A stretch of 64,000 bases of DNA from Paracoccaceae bacterium (GCA_020637675.1 JACKKD010000001.1:1178001-1242000); one strand, 5' to 3'. Numbered from the stretch's first letter, positions 24,726-33,679 are shown. The notes: generated by a model not told the origin, from the sequence alone. Program-made: numbers and translations.

Positions 24726-25373
24726 ATGACGACAGCCAAACGAAAACGCCGGGCGCTCAGCGCCGACCGCATCGCCGCCGAGGCGATGGCGCTTGTCGAT
24801 GAGGGCGGCATCGACGCGCTGAGCTTCCGCTCGCTTGCCGCCCGACTGAAGTGCCAGGCGATGAGCCTGTACCACTACTACCCGTCCAAACAGCACCTGA
24901 TCGACGCGCTGGTGTCGATCTGCCTGGCTGAGACACCGGTTCCAGGACCCGACCTCGTATTTCGCGCGCGGCTGCACGAATTCTGCCTGCGCTACCGCGC
25001 CACGGCGTTGCGCCACCCGGGCTTTGCCCAGATCCTGACGACCCACCGGCTGAACCATCGCGACGGCCTCGCGTGGCTTGATGCCTGCGTGCGGATGTTC
25101 GACCAGCCCGGATGCCGGCTGACGAAAGAACGAACGGCGACGCTCTTCCGCGTCCTGAGCTATTTCATCACCGGCGCCGCGGTGGACGAGGCGCTCGGCT
25201 ACGCCAAGGGGCCGAGCGCGGCCGTACCGGTGCCGGCCGACGAGGCGAAACGCGACTTCCCGGCGATCCTCGGGATCGGCGCGTATTTCGGCAAGGAGAA
25301 CCACCTGGGGTTCTACGAGGAAGGGCTCGCGGTCATCCTCGACTGGATCGAGGCCGAGATTGCGGCGGCCTGA
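24726..25373 (+). CDS. TetR-family transcriptional regulator
   Basis: A 215-residue regulator. The N-terminal DNA-binding domain (about residues 10-55) reads LSADRIAAEAMALVDEGGID, LSFRSLAARLKCQAMSLYHY, then YPSKQHLIDAL, the standard TetR helix-turn-helix. The C-terminal ligand domain has no feature naming an inducer. It lies 97 bp after the exported CMD gene on the same strand and most likely binds the TAC-NNC-GTA repeats upstream of that gene, forming a repressor/target pair. The ATG at 24726 lacks a good ribosome site. A longer in-frame start at 24615 overlapping the previous gene is possible, though the extra segment is not TetR-like. Confidence 0.85.
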   Translation: MTTAKRKRRALSADRIAAEAMALVDEGGIDALSFRSLAARLKCQAMSLYHYYPSKQHLIDALVSICLAETPVPGPDLVFRARLHEFCLRYRATALRHPGFAQILTTHRLNHRDGLAWLDACVRMFDQPGCRLTKERTATLFRVLSYFITGAAVDEALGYAKGPSAAVPVPADEAKRDFPAILGIGAYFGKENHLGFYEEGLAVILDWIEAEIAAA

Positions 25374-25381
25374 CGCCGGGC

Positions 25382-27724
25382 TCAGCCGAACCGGTTGTCG
25401 CGCGGGAAGCCGTGCGGCGGGGCCTTGCCGACGCCGGCGCGGCGCGCGATCCAGTCGGCCATGTCCTCGGTCCGCGTGTTGCCGTTGGGCAGGCCCCAGG
25501 AAAGACCCCTGGCCTTCTCGAAGGTGGTGAGGTCCGAGAGCCCTCCGTCGAGCTCCAGAACCCCCTGCCGCCCGCGCGCGACCCCGTATTTCTGCAGCCG
25601 CACGCCCTTGCCGCGCGTCATCTCCGGGAGTTCGTCGAGCGGGAAGGCAAGCAGCTTGCGGTTCTTCGACACCACCGCAACGTGATCGCCAGCGATCGGC
25701 CTGCAGATCGCCATCCGCGCCGCACCGGAAAGGTTCATCACCTGCTTGCCCGCACGCGTCTGCGCCACGACCTCGTCGGCGGGAACCACGAATCCCTCGC
25801 CCGCGGTGGAGGCGACGATGAACTTCTGACCCGGCCGGTAGAGGATGAGATCGACGATCTCGGCCTCATTCGGCAGGTCGACCATGAGCCGCAGCGGCTC
25901 ACCCATTCCGCGCCCGCCGGGAAGGTTCGCACCGAGAAGGGTGTAGAACCGCCCGTTCGAGCCGGCGACGAGGATACGGTCGGTCGTCTCGGCGCGAAAC
26001 ACAAAGCGACCCTCGTCGCCGTCGCGGAACTTGACCTCCGCCTCCTTCGGCTGGTGGCCCTTCATCGCGCGGATCCAGCCCATCTTCGAACAGATGACCG
26101 TAATCGGCTCGCGCAGCGTCATCGCCTCCAGCGGCACCTCCTCGGCCTCCGCGGCCTCGGCGAAGCCGGTGCGGCGGGCGCCGCCGGGCGCGTCCTTGCC
26201 GAACTGCTTCTGGATATCCCGAAGCTCCCCTGCGATCTTCTTCCACTGGAGCGCGTCCGAGCCGAGAAGGTCGTCAAGCTCCGCGCGTTCGCGCATTAGC
26301 GCGTCCTGTTCGCGCAGCAGCTCCATCTCCTCGAGCTTGCGCAAGCTGCGCAGGCGCATGTTGAGGATCGCCTCGACCTGCACCTCGGAAAGCCCGTCCT
26401 CGGTATGGGGCAGCGACAGCGGCGAGACATAGTCCTTTTCCGAAGTCGCGCGGGCCTGCCTGCGGCCCCAGTCCTCGGCCATCAGCGCCGCCTTCGGGTC
26501 GGCGTCATAGCGGATGATGTCGATCACCCGGTCGAGGTTCAGGAAGGCGGTGACGAAACCTTCGAGCACTTCCAGCCGGTGGTCGATCTTCTCCATCCGG
26601 TGCCGCGAGCGGCGCACCAGCACCTCGCGCCGGTGGTCGAGGAAGGCGCGCAGCACCTCCTTGAGGGAGCAGACCTTCGGCACGCGGCCATCGACCAGCA
26701 CGTTCATGTTGAGCGAGAAGCGCGTTTCCAGATCGGAGTTGCGGAAGAGCATCCCCATCAGCATCTCGGGATCGACATTGCGCGAGCGCGGCTCCAGCAC
26801 GATGCGGATGTCGTCGGCACTCTCGTCGCGCACATCGGCCAGAAGCGGGACCTTCTTCGTCTCGATGATTTCGGCCAGCCGCTCGATCAGCTTGGACTTC
26901 TGGACCTGGAAGGGGATTTCGGTCACGACGATCTGCCAGGCGCCGCGGCCCTGATCCTCCACCGCCCAGCGCGCGCGTGTGCGGAAGCTGCCGCGCCCGG
27001 TGCGGTAGGCTTCGAGGATGCTCTCGCGCGGCTCGACGATGACGCCGCCCGTCGGGAAATCCGGTCCCGGCACATGCGCTAGGAGCGCCGCGTCGTCGGC
27101 GTTCGGGGCCTTGATGAGGTGGAGGCAGGCGTCGATCAGTTCGTGCAGGTTGTGCGGCGGGACGTTCGTCGCCATGCCGACCGCGATGCCCGAAGACCCG
27201 TTGGCCAGAAGGTTCGGGAAGGCCGCCGGCAGGACCTCCGGCTCGGTGAGGGTGCCGTCGTAGTTCGGGCGGAAATCGACCGCGTTCTCGCCGAGCCCCT
27301 CCATCAGCGCCTCGGCAGCCGCGGTGAGCCGCGCCTCGGTGTAGCGCGAGGCGGCCGGCCCGTCGCCGTCGATGTTGCCGTAGTTGCCCTGCCCGTCCAC
27401 CAGCGGATAGCGCATGTTGAAGTCCTGCGCGAGCCGCGCCATCGCGTCGTAGATCGCGGCGTCGCCGTGGGGGTGGTAGTTCCCCATCACGTCGCCGGAG
27501 ATCTTGGCGGACTTGCGGAAGCCCCCGGTGGGCGAAAGCTTCAACTCGCGCATCGCATAGAGGATGCGCCGGTGCACCGGCTTCAGCCCGTCGCGCGCAT
27601 CCGGCAACGCCCTGTGCATGATAGTGGAAAGCGCATAGGTCAGGTAGCGCTCGCCGATCGCGCGCGACAAGGGTTCGGAGACGGTCGCAGGGACGATCTG
27701 GTGGTCGTTCGGCTCTTCGGTCAT
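25382..27724 (-). CDS. parC: DNA topoisomerase IV subunit A
   Basis: Breakage-reunion subunit of topoisomerase IV, which decatenates daughter chromosomes. At 780 residues it has the winged-helix and tower domains plus a C-terminal beta-pinwheel. The catalytic Tyr is Tyr128 in AASRYTEAR. The quinolone-determining region reads NYHPHGDAAIYDAM; Ala stands where E. coli ParC has Ser80 and Asp where it has Glu84. Absence of the GyrA-box and the length support ParC rather than GyrA. The start ATG at 27722-27724 was chosen because MTEEPNDHQIVPATVSEPLSRA resembles homologues; an upstream start adds 17 unconserved residues. It ends 8 bp from the convergent TetR gene. Confidence 0.95.
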   Translation of the reverse strand: MTEEPNDHQIVPATVSEPLSRAIGERYLTYALSTIMHRALPDARDGLKPVHRRILYAMRELKLSPTGGFRKSAKISGDVMGNYHPHGDAAIYDAMARLAQDFNMRYPLVDGQGNYGNIDGDGPAASRYTEARLTAAAEALMEGLGENAVDFRPNYDGTLTEPEVLPAAFPNLLANGSSGIAVGMATNVPPHNLHELIDACLHLIKAPNADDAALLAHVPGPDFPTGGVIVEPRESILEAYRTGRGSFRTRARWAVEDQGRGAWQIVVTEIPFQVQKSKLIERLAEIIETKKVPLLADVRDESADDIRIVLEPRSRNVDPEMLMGMLFRNSDLETRFSLNMNVLVDGRVPKVCSLKEVLRAFLDHRREVLVRRSRHRMEKIDHRLEVLEGFVTAFLNLDRVIDIIRYDADPKAALMAEDWGRRQARATSEKDYVSPLSLPHTEDGLSEVQVEAILNMRLRSLRKLEEMELLREQDALMRERAELDDLLGSDALQWKKIAGELRDIQKQFGKDAPGGARRTGFAEAAEAEEVPLEAMTLREPITVICSKMGWIRAMKGHQPKEAEVKFRDGDEGRFVFRAETTDRILVAGSNGRFYTLLGANLPGGRGMGEPLRLMVDLPNEAEIVDLILYRPGQKFIVASTAGEGFVVPADEVVAQTRAGKQVMNLSGAARMAICRPIAGDHVAVVSKNRKLLAFPLDELPEMTRGKGVRLQKYGVARGRQGVLELDGGLSDLTTFEKARGLSWGLPNGNTRTEDMADWIARRAGVGKAPPHGFPRDNRFG

Positions 27725-27885
27725 GGATATGGTGTAATTCGCGCGGGCTTTGCGGTCCAGCCGGAAATCCCGCACCGGGGAAGACCGGCGCCCGTTTCCC
27801 CTTCACGATGCAGTCGGGGGTGGGTAGCGGGGGCCTGCCGTCGGGCAGCGCAAGGTGTGCCGGGGACGGGTGTGCCGGGGGGCGA

Positions 27886-28146
27886 ATGTACAGGCTCGCG
27901 ATCTTCCTTCTGGCGGTGATCCTGCTCTTCCGCGCCGGGATCCACGAAGTAGCCCCGCTTGCCGAAACCGAACCGTGGCGCACGCGGCGGGCCGGTCCGT
28001 CGCAAGCCTACCCCGAACGCGCCGCCCCGGATCGCGGCGAGATGGCCCGCGCCTCGGGCCAAGCTGGCGGCTGGCGCGGGGTCGGGACGCAGGACGGCAG
28101 CATGTCGGGCTACGTCGCGGCAGGGCTCGCGACCTCGGGCGACTAG
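27886..28146 (+). CDS. Possible small exported or membrane-anchored protein
   Basis: An 86-residue open frame beginning MYRLAIFLLAVILLFRAGIHEVAPLAE, with one strong hydrophobic helix, followed by an Arg/Pro/Gly-rich tail (ETEPWRTRRAGPSQAYPERAAPDRGE). A GGGGG-type ribosome site precedes the ATG. No family is recognised. It lies between the divergent parC gene and a downstream SDR gene on the same strand, in a 484-bp gap that would otherwise be empty. The hydrophobic N-terminus argues for a real gene, but GC-rich chance frames are common here. Confidence 0.4.
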   Translation: MYRLAIFLLAVILLFRAGIHEVAPLAETEPWRTRRAGPSQAYPERAAPDRGEMARASGQAGGWRGVGTQDGSMSGYVAAGLATSGD

Positions 28147-28208
28147 GCCGTTGCCAGCGCCTGCGAAACCTCATAGCCAGCGGAGGCGGTTTGCGGGGCG
28201 GGAGGCGC

Positions 28209-29036
28209 ATGGCACGCAGCATTCTCATCACCGGCTCGTCCTCGGGCATCGGCTATGACGCGGCCCACGGCCTCGCCCTGGCGGGCTGGCGCGTCTTCGC
28301 CACCTGCCGGAAGGAGGCGGATTGCGAAAGGCTCCGCGCCGAGGGGATGGAGAGCTTCCGGCTCGACCTGAACGATACGGCCAGCATCGCCGGGGCACTC
28401 GCCGAGGCGCTGACGCGCACCGGTGGGACGCTCGACGCCGTCTTCAACAACGGCGCCTTCGCCTGCCCCGGCGCGGTGGAGGACCTGCCCACCGACGCCC
28501 TTCGCGCGATCTTCGAGACGAACCTCTTCGGCCAGCACGAACTCATCCGCAGGGTGATCCCGGTGATGCGGGCGCAGGGGCATGGAAGGATCGTCAACTG
28601 CTCCTCGGTCCTCGGCCTCGTGCCCCTGCACTGGCGCGGCGCCTATGTGGCCACGAAATACGCGATGGAGGGGCTGACCGACGTGCTCCGCCTCGAAATG
28701 GCCGACACACCGATACGGGTGGTCCTGATCGAACCGGGGCCGGTCACCTCGCGAATCCGGGCGAACTCGATCCCGCATTTCGAACGCTGGATCGACTGGC
28801 AGGCCTCTCCCCGGGCGGAGCAGTACCGCACGCGCCTCCTCAAGCGGCTCTACGAGGCGCGCGGGCCGGACCGGTTCGAACTGCCGCCCGCCGCGGTGAC
28901 GGCCAAGCTCCGCCGCGCGCTGGAAAGCGCGAACCCGGCGCCGCGCTATTTCGTCACGACGCCCACCTATCTCATGAACCTCGCCCGCCGGCTCATGCCC
29001 ACTCGCGCACTCGACTGGCTGATCGCGCGGGGGTGA
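28209..29036 (+). CDS. Short-chain dehydrogenase/reductase (classical SDR)
   Basis: A 275-residue NAD(P)-dependent oxidoreductase. The cofactor motif is TGSSSGIG (residues 8-15), the middle motif is NNGAFA where most SDRs have NNAG, and the active-site Ser in NCSSVLG is followed by YVATK with Tyr and Lys. The N-terminal Rossmann fold continues with VFATCRKEADCERL, where the Arg suggests NADP preference. Substrate is unknown; the length and C-terminal region resemble retinol/steroid-type SDRs. The ATG at 28209 has a GGGAGG site. Confidence 0.85.
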   Translation: MARSILITGSSSGIGYDAAHGLALAGWRVFATCRKEADCERLRAEGMESFRLDLNDTASIAGALAEALTRTGGTLDAVFNNGAFACPGAVEDLPTDALRAIFETNLFGQHELIRRVIPVMRAQGHGRIVNCSSVLGLVPLHWRGAYVATKYAMEGLTDVLRLEMADTPIRVVLIEPGPVTSRIRANSIPHFERWIDWQASPRAEQYRTRLLKRLYEARGPDRFELPPAAVTAKLRRALESANPAPRYFVTTPTYLMNLARRLMPTRALDWLIARG

Positions 29037-29098
29037 TCCGCCCGGCGCTGGCGCCGGAACGTCCGGCGGAGTAGAAGGATCGCACCAAGGAGGACCCC

Positions 29099-29308
29099 AT
29101 GACGCGCGATCCCCTCTTCCTCATCGCCGCGATAGCCTGCTTCGCGGTGCTGGTCATCCTGATGATCGGCATCGGCGGCTTCGCCAGGGGCGGCGACTTC
29201 AACCGGAAACACGCCAACCGGATCATGCGCTACCGGATCATCGGCCAGGCGGTGGCAATCGCGCTCATCCTACTTTTCGTGGCCCTGCGCGGGCGGGGGG
29301 GCCTCTGA
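29099..29308 (+). CDS. Twin-transmembrane-helix small protein
   Basis: A 69-residue inner-membrane protein with two helices (about residues 7-27 and 46-63) joined by a basic loop, GGDFNRKHANRIMRYRIIGQ. This matches the small HIG1-like twin-transmembrane proteins common in alphaproteobacteria, often found upstream of cobalamin adenosyltransferase. Related HIG1 proteins stabilise respiratory complexes; whether this one does is not known. An ideal AAGGAGG site precedes the ATG. The stop overlaps the next start as TGATG, so the two genes are translationally coupled. Confidence 0.8.
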   Translation: MTRDPLFLIAAIACFAVLVILMIGIGGFARGGDFNRKHANRIMRYRIIGQAVAIALILLFVALRGRGGL

Positions 29309-29880
29309 TGGTCGTGCTCAACCGTATCTACACCCGCACCGGCGACCGGGGCGAAACCGCGCTCGTCGACGGCACGCGAGTCGCGAAATACAACCCGCGG
29401 GTCGAGGCCTACGGCACGGTGGACGAGACGAACTCCGTCATCGGCATGGCGCGCCTTCATGCCGGGGGCGATCTGGATGCCGCGCTCGCGCGAATCCAGA
29501 ACGATCTCTTCGACCTTGGCGCCGATCTCGGGCGCCCCGCGATGGAGAAGGACGCCGAAGCTGGCTATCCGGTGTTGCGCGTCGTGGCGTCGCAGGTCGC
29601 GCGGCTGGAATCCGAGATCGACGCGATGAACGCCGCGCTGGCGCCATTGAGGAGTTTCGTGCTGCCCGGCGGCTCGGCGTTGTCTGCACATCTCCACCTC
29701 GCCCGCACCGTGTCGCGCCGGGCGGAGCGACTGGCGGTGGAACTCGCGGCCGGGGAAAGCGTGAACCCCGAGGCGATCCGATACCTGAACCGGCTGAGCG
29801 ATTGGTTCTTCGTGGCCGCGCGTGTGGCCAACGACAACGGTCGCGCCGACGTGCTCTGGGTTCCCGGCGCGAACCGGTAG
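29308..29880 (+). CDS. Cob(I)yrinic acid a,c-diamide adenosyltransferase, PduO type
   Basis: A 190-residue ATP:cob(I)alamin adenosyltransferase that makes adenosylcobalamin. The N-terminal ATP site is RIYTRTGDRGETALVDGTRV, followed by VEAYGTVDETNSVIGMARL. The C-terminal helices carry PGGSALSAHLHLARTVSRRAERLAV and RYLNRLSDWFFVAARVAN. This is the trimeric PduO/MMAB family rather than CobA/CobO. Its product feeds B12 mutases, including those of the ethylmalonyl-CoA pathway for which mcd is present at 42000. It is coupled to the upstream small membrane protein gene. Confidence 0.92.
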   Translation: MVVLNRIYTRTGDRGETALVDGTRVAKYNPRVEAYGTVDETNSVIGMARLHAGGDLDAALARIQNDLFDLGADLGRPAMEKDAEAGYPVLRVVASQVARLESEIDAMNAALAPLRSFVLPGGSALSAHLHLARTVSRRAERLAVELAAGESVNPEAIRYLNRLSDWFFVAARVANDNGRADVLWVPGANR

Positions 29881-30036
29881 AGCCTGCGGGCGCTAACAGG
29901 GCAAACGTGGCGTCCCGACGACAGGCCATGTCGATTTTGCACTGTTGTCGCCGCGCCAGAATCGCTAAGGGTCGGGCCGAGAACGACTGGCGGGCCCCGG
30001 CGGGGCCGGCCTCCGGACAAGGGAGTTTGGCCGCAG

Positions 30037-30798
30037 ATGAAGATCCTGGTGCCTGTGAAGCGGGTGATCGACTACAACGTGAAGGTTCGCGTCAAGGCGG
30101 ACGGGAGCGGGGTCGATCTTGCGAATGTGAAGATGTCGATGAACCCCTTCGACGAGATCGCGGTCGAGGAGGCGATCCGGCTGAAGGAGAAGGGTGCGGC
30201 CGAAGAGATCGTGGTGGTCTCGGTGGGCGTGAAGCAGGCGCAGGAGACGCTCAGGACGGCGCTCGCCATGGGCGCGGACCGGGCGATCCTGATCGAGGCG
30301 GCGCAGGACGTGCACCAGGACATCGAGCCGCTCGCGGTCGCGAAGCTTCTCAAGGCCGTGGTCGACGAGGAGAAGCCCGGGCTGGTGCTCTGCGGCAAGC
30401 AGGCGATCGACAACGACATGAACGCGACCGGGCAGATGCTGGCGGCGCTTCTCGGCTGGAGCCAGGCGACCTTCGCTTCGGAGCTTGCGGTGGCGGGCGA
30501 TCATGCGGTCGTGACCCGCGAGGTCGACGGCGGGTTGCAGACGATCCGGGTGAAGATGCCCGCCGTCGTGACGGTGGACCTCAGGCTGAACGAGCCGCGC
30601 TATGCATCGCTGCCGAACATCATGAAGGCGAAGAAGAAGCCGCTGGAGGAGAAGACGGCCGCCGACTACGGCGTGGACGTGACGCCGCGGCTGCAGGTGG
30701 TGAAGACGGTCGAGCCCGCGGGCCGCAAGGCCGGGGTGAAGGTGGGCTCGGTAGACGAGCTGATCCAGAAACTGAAAGACGAAGCGGGGGTGATCTGA
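30037..30798 (+). CDS. etfB: Electron transfer flavoprotein subunit beta
   Basis: AMP-binding subunit of ETF, which takes electrons from acyl-CoA and related dehydrogenases and passes them to ETF-ubiquinone oxidoreductase. The 253-residue protein starts MKILVPVKRVIDYNVKVRV, has GKQAIDNDMNATGQMLAALLGW and ends with the family signature VTVDLRLNEPRYASLPNIM followed by KAKKKPLEE. Its stop overlaps the etfA start as TGATG. The 156 bp before the gene (29881-30036) hold no other gene and presumably its promoter. Confidence 0.97.
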   Translation: MKILVPVKRVIDYNVKVRVKADGSGVDLANVKMSMNPFDEIAVEEAIRLKEKGAAEEIVVVSVGVKQAQETLRTALAMGADRAILIEAAQDVHQDIEPLAVAKLLKAVVDEEKPGLVLCGKQAIDNDMNATGQMLAALLGWSQATFASELAVAGDHAVVTREVDGGLQTIRVKMPAVVTVDLRLNEPRYASLPNIMKAKKKPLEEKTAADYGVDVTPRLQVVKTVEPAGRKAGVKVGSVDELIQKLKDEAGVI

Positions 30799-31724
30799 TG
30801 GCCGTTCTTCTTCTGGGTGAAGTGACCGACGGGCACCTTTCGGTCGACGCGACGGCGAAGGCCCTGACGGCGGCAAAGGCGATGGGGCCGGTGACGGTGT
30901 TGTGCGCCGGCGCGCGGGCGGCGGAGGCGGCGGCCGCGGCGGCGACGCTCGACGGGGTGACGAAGGTGCTCTGCGCCGAGGACCCCGCGCTCGGCCACCG
31001 GCTGGCGGAATCGACCGCGGCGCTCGTCGTGGGTCTCGCGGACGGATATAGCCACATCGTCGCCCCGGCGACGACGGACGCCAAGAACGTGCTGCCGCGG
31101 GTGGCCGCACTTCTCGACGTGATGGTGATCTCGGATGTGTCGGGCGTCGTCGATGGCGAGACCTTCGAGCGGCCGATCTATGCCGGCAACGCGATCCAGA
31201 CGGTGAAGTCGACGGACAAGATCAAGGTGGTCTCGGTCCGGACCTCGACCTTCGAGCCGGCGGGCACGGGCGGTAAGGCACCGGTCGAGACCATCGCCGC
31301 CGCCGCGAACCCGGGCCTTTCGGAATGGGTCGAGGACAAGGTCGCAGCCTCCGACCGGCCGGAACTGACGAGCGCGAGGATCGTCGTCTCGGGCGGCCGC
31401 GGCGTCGGCAGCGCGGAGAACTTCGCGATCATCGAGGCGCTGGCCGACAAGCTTGGCGCCGCCGTTGGCGCCTCCCGCGCGGCGGTCGACAGTGGCTTCG
31501 CGCCGAACGACTGGCAGGTCGGCCAGACCGGCAAGGTGGTGGCGCCGGACCTCTATGTCGCCGTAGGCATCTCGGGCGCGATCCAGCACCTCGCCGGCAT
31601 GAAGGACAGCAAGGTCATCGTCGCCATCAACAAGGATGAGGAGGCCCCGATCTTCCAGGTCGCCGACTACGGCCTCGTCGCCGACCTCTTCGCCGCCGTG
31701 CCGGAGCTCAAGGACAAGCTCTGA
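30798..31724 (+). CDS. etfA: Electron transfer flavoprotein subunit alpha
   Basis: FAD-binding subunit of ETF, forming a heterodimer with EtfB in the cytoplasm. The 308-residue protein has the N-terminal domain MAVLLLGEVTDGHLSVDATAKAL and the C-terminal FAD domain with VVSGGRGVGSAENFAIIEALAD, the LYVAVGISGAIQHLAGM segment and SKVIVAINKDEEAPIF, the ETF-alpha signature. Translational coupling to etfB (TGATG) should give equal amounts. The likely users nearby are the acyl-CoA dehydrogenase at 42000 and other beta-oxidation enzymes. A strong terminator follows. Confidence 0.97.
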   Translation: MAVLLLGEVTDGHLSVDATAKALTAAKAMGPVTVLCAGARAAEAAAAAATLDGVTKVLCAEDPALGHRLAESTAALVVGLADGYSHIVAPATTDAKNVLPRVAALLDVMVISDVSGVVDGETFERPIYAGNAIQTVKSTDKIKVVSVRTSTFEPAGTGGKAPVETIAAAANPGLSEWVEDKVAASDRPELTSARIVVSGGRGVGSAENFAIIEALADKLGAAVGASRAAVDSGFAPNDWQVGQTGKVVAPDLYVAVGISGAIQHLAGMKDSKVIVAINKDEEAPIFQVADYGLVADLFAAVPELKDKL

Positions 31725-31758
31725 GAGCCGGCCACGGGCCGACGCCAAGACGCAGAGG

Positions 31759-31785
31759 AAAGGCCCCGCCCCGGCGGGGCCTTTT
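31759..31785. terminator. Terminator after etfA, also facing the convergent DUF6473 gene
   Basis: An 11-bp GC-rich stem, AAAGGCCCCGC with GCGGGGCCTTT, followed by a short T-run on the plus strand, 34 bp after the etfA stop. It also lies just past the stop of the convergent minus-strand gene, so it probably serves both. Confidence 0.8.
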
Positions 31786-31788
31786 CCG

Positions 31789-32619
31789 TCAGAGGAGCGG
31801 CCGCACCGCCGGGACGAGCGCCGAGGCGATTTCCTCGTGGACCTTCGGCCCCGGCATTGCGGCTGCCACCGGTGCGTCGAGCGCGCCGAAGGACATGCCA
31901 TCGGTCCCCGCTGCGAGTGCCCCGGCGGAGGGCGTAACACGGACGAGATCGCTCGCGAGGGGTCGGATCGCGGCGACCATCCCGGCATCGACGAACAGCG
32001 GCTCGTGTCCGAGCCCGTCGGCCTGCCCCTGCGGGTCGGCCCCGGCGACGCCGGCGATCCAAAGGAGCACGCAGCGGCCGTCGATCTTCTGGAGAAGGTT
32101 GCGCATCCGCGCCACCCAGGCTGCCTTCAGCTCCTCCTCGACGAGGGCGAACTTTTCGGCCGAGCGTTCGCGCAGCACCGAGAGCATGTGGCGGGTGAAG
32201 TGGAACTCGGTAAAGTCCACCTCGCGGAAGATCGTCTTCATCAGCGTCGATGCGCGGAGGAACCGGTCGTTGCGGCGCGGATGGACGGCGTAGAAACGGT
32301 TGGAGAGGTTCTGCGCCCCCATGAGCTGGATCACCGTCACCCGCGCGTGCTTGCAGGCGTGGATGACGACCGGTTCGCCCGCGAAGACATCGGCGCCGGC
32401 GTTCATGCAGCCGAAGTTGACGACCGGCAGGCCGAGTGCCGTCTCCACCAGCGCCGGATAGGGATCGGGGACGAACTTGCCGTAGGTCTCCGTCCCGCCG
32501 ATCGCGGCCACATAGGCCCCTTCGAGCCGGCGCCGGGGCCCTCGAAACAGGAGCTTCGACTGCCCGTAGCGGCAGGGAAAATAGTCAAGGGCTGCTTCGC
32601 CCGCATATTCGTAGGCCAT
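31789..32619 (-). CDS. DUF6473 family protein
   Basis: A 276-residue protein typical of Rhodobacterales. The start is MAYEYAGEAALDYFPCRYGQ, then SKLLFRGPRRRLEGAYVAAIGG with TETYGKFVPDPYPALVE, and further VNFGCMNAGADVF and MGAQNLSNRFYAVHPRRNDR. These blocks match the DUF6473 pattern. The GGTETYG and NAGAD segments look like an SGNH-hydrolase/sulfotransferase-like fold, but no activity is known and I do not assign one. It is convergent with etfA. The 184-bp gap upstream (32620-32803) separates it from the divergent hbd gene and holds both promoters. Confidence 0.8.
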   Translation of the reverse strand: MAYEYAGEAALDYFPCRYGQSKLLFRGPRRRLEGAYVAAIGGTETYGKFVPDPYPALVETALGLPVVNFGCMNAGADVFAGEPVVIHACKHARVTVIQLMGAQNLSNRFYAVHPRRNDRFLRASTLMKTIFREVDFTEFHFTRHMLSVLRERSAEKFALVEEELKAAWVARMRNLLQKIDGRCVLLWIAGVAGADPQGQADGLGHEPLFVDAGMVAAIRPLASDLVRVTPSAGALAAGTDGMSFGALDAPVAAAMPGPKVHEEIASALVPAVRPLL

Positions 32620-32803
32620 AGGCTCCCACCTTCAGTTTTCGACTCACCCGCATCCAAGCTGGGCGGGACATCTTGCGAAACGGATAAGGCGGCAATTTTA
32701 CCCGTCCGCCGCTCCCGGTTCCGGGTTGCGCGTGAGCCGGGGCGATGCCATTGCTCGCGCTGGAGAATGACGGCCAAGGCCGGCAACAGCGAAAGGGTCG
32801 GAG

Positions 32804-33679
32804 ATGGAGATCACCTCGGTCGGAATCGTCGGTGCGGGCCAGATGGGCAACGGCATCGCCCATGTCTTCGCGCTTGCCGGTTATGACGTGCTTCTCACCG
32901 ACGTCTCACAAGAGGCGCTCGACAAGGCGCTTGCGCTGATTGACCGGAACCTGGAGCGGCAGGCCGCGCGCGGCAAGATATCGGCCGAGGACAGGGCGGC
33001 CGCCCTCGGGCGAATCCGCACGACCCAGAAGTTGGCGGACCTCGGCGGCTGCGACCTCATCATCGAAGCCGCGACCGAGCGCGAAACGGTCAAGCAGGCG
33101 ATCTTCGCGGAAGTGCTGCCGCACCTGAAGCCCTCGACCATTCTCGCCACCAATACCTCGTCGATTTCCATCACCCGGCTGGCAAGGGGCACCGACAGGC
33201 CGGAGCGGTTCATCGGCCTGCATTTCATGAACCCGGTGCCGGTGATGCAACTGGTCGAGATCATCCGCGGCATTGCCACCGACGGGGCGACCTATGAGGC
33301 AATGCTGAAGGTCGTCGAGCGCATCGGCAAGACCGCGGCCTCGGCCGAGGATTTCCCGGCCTTCATCGTCAACCGCATCCTGATGCCGATGATCAACGAG
33401 GCGGTGTATGCACTTTACGAAGGCGTGGGCAACGTGAAGTCGATCGACGAGTCGATGAAGCTCGGCGCCAATCACCCGATGGGGCCTCTGGAGCTTGCCG
33501 ACTTCATCGGGCTCGACACCTGCCTTGCGATCATGAACGTCCTGCACGAGGGCCTGGCGGATACGAAGTACCGGCCCTGCCCGCTGCTGACGAAGTACGT
33601 CGAGGCCGGCTGGCTCGGCCGCAAGACCGGGCGGGGCTTTTATGACTACCGTGGCGAGACGCCGGTGCCGACGCGCTGA
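32804..33679 (+). CDS. 3-hydroxybutyryl-CoA dehydrogenase
   Basis: A 291-residue NAD(P)-dependent enzyme interconverting 3-hydroxybutyryl-CoA and acetoacetyl-CoA. The N-terminal Rossmann motif is VGIVGAGQMGNGIAHVFALAGY. The catalytic His lies in RFIGLHFMNPVPVMQLVEII, with Glu and Ser/Asn partners in LATNTSSISI and FPAFIVNRILMPMINEAV. The C-terminal domain has LGANHPMGPLELADFIGLD. It sits near etfBA, as in many Rhodobacterales, where the cluster serves short-chain acyl-CoA and polyhydroxybutyrate metabolism. The usual symbol for this family is hbd/hbdA/fadB2; I leave it blank because usage varies. Confidence 0.93.
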   Translation: MEITSVGIVGAGQMGNGIAHVFALAGYDVLLTDVSQEALDKALALIDRNLERQAARGKISAEDRAAALGRIRTTQKLADLGGCDLIIEAATERETVKQAIFAEVLPHLKPSTILATNTSSISITRLARGTDRPERFIGLHFMNPVPVMQLVEIIRGIATDGATYEAMLKVVERIGKTAASAEDFPAFIVNRILMPMINEAVYALYEGVGNVKSIDESMKLGANHPMGPLELADFIGLDTCLAIMNVLHEGLADTKYRPCPLLTKYVEAGWLGRKTGRGFYDYRGETPVPTR

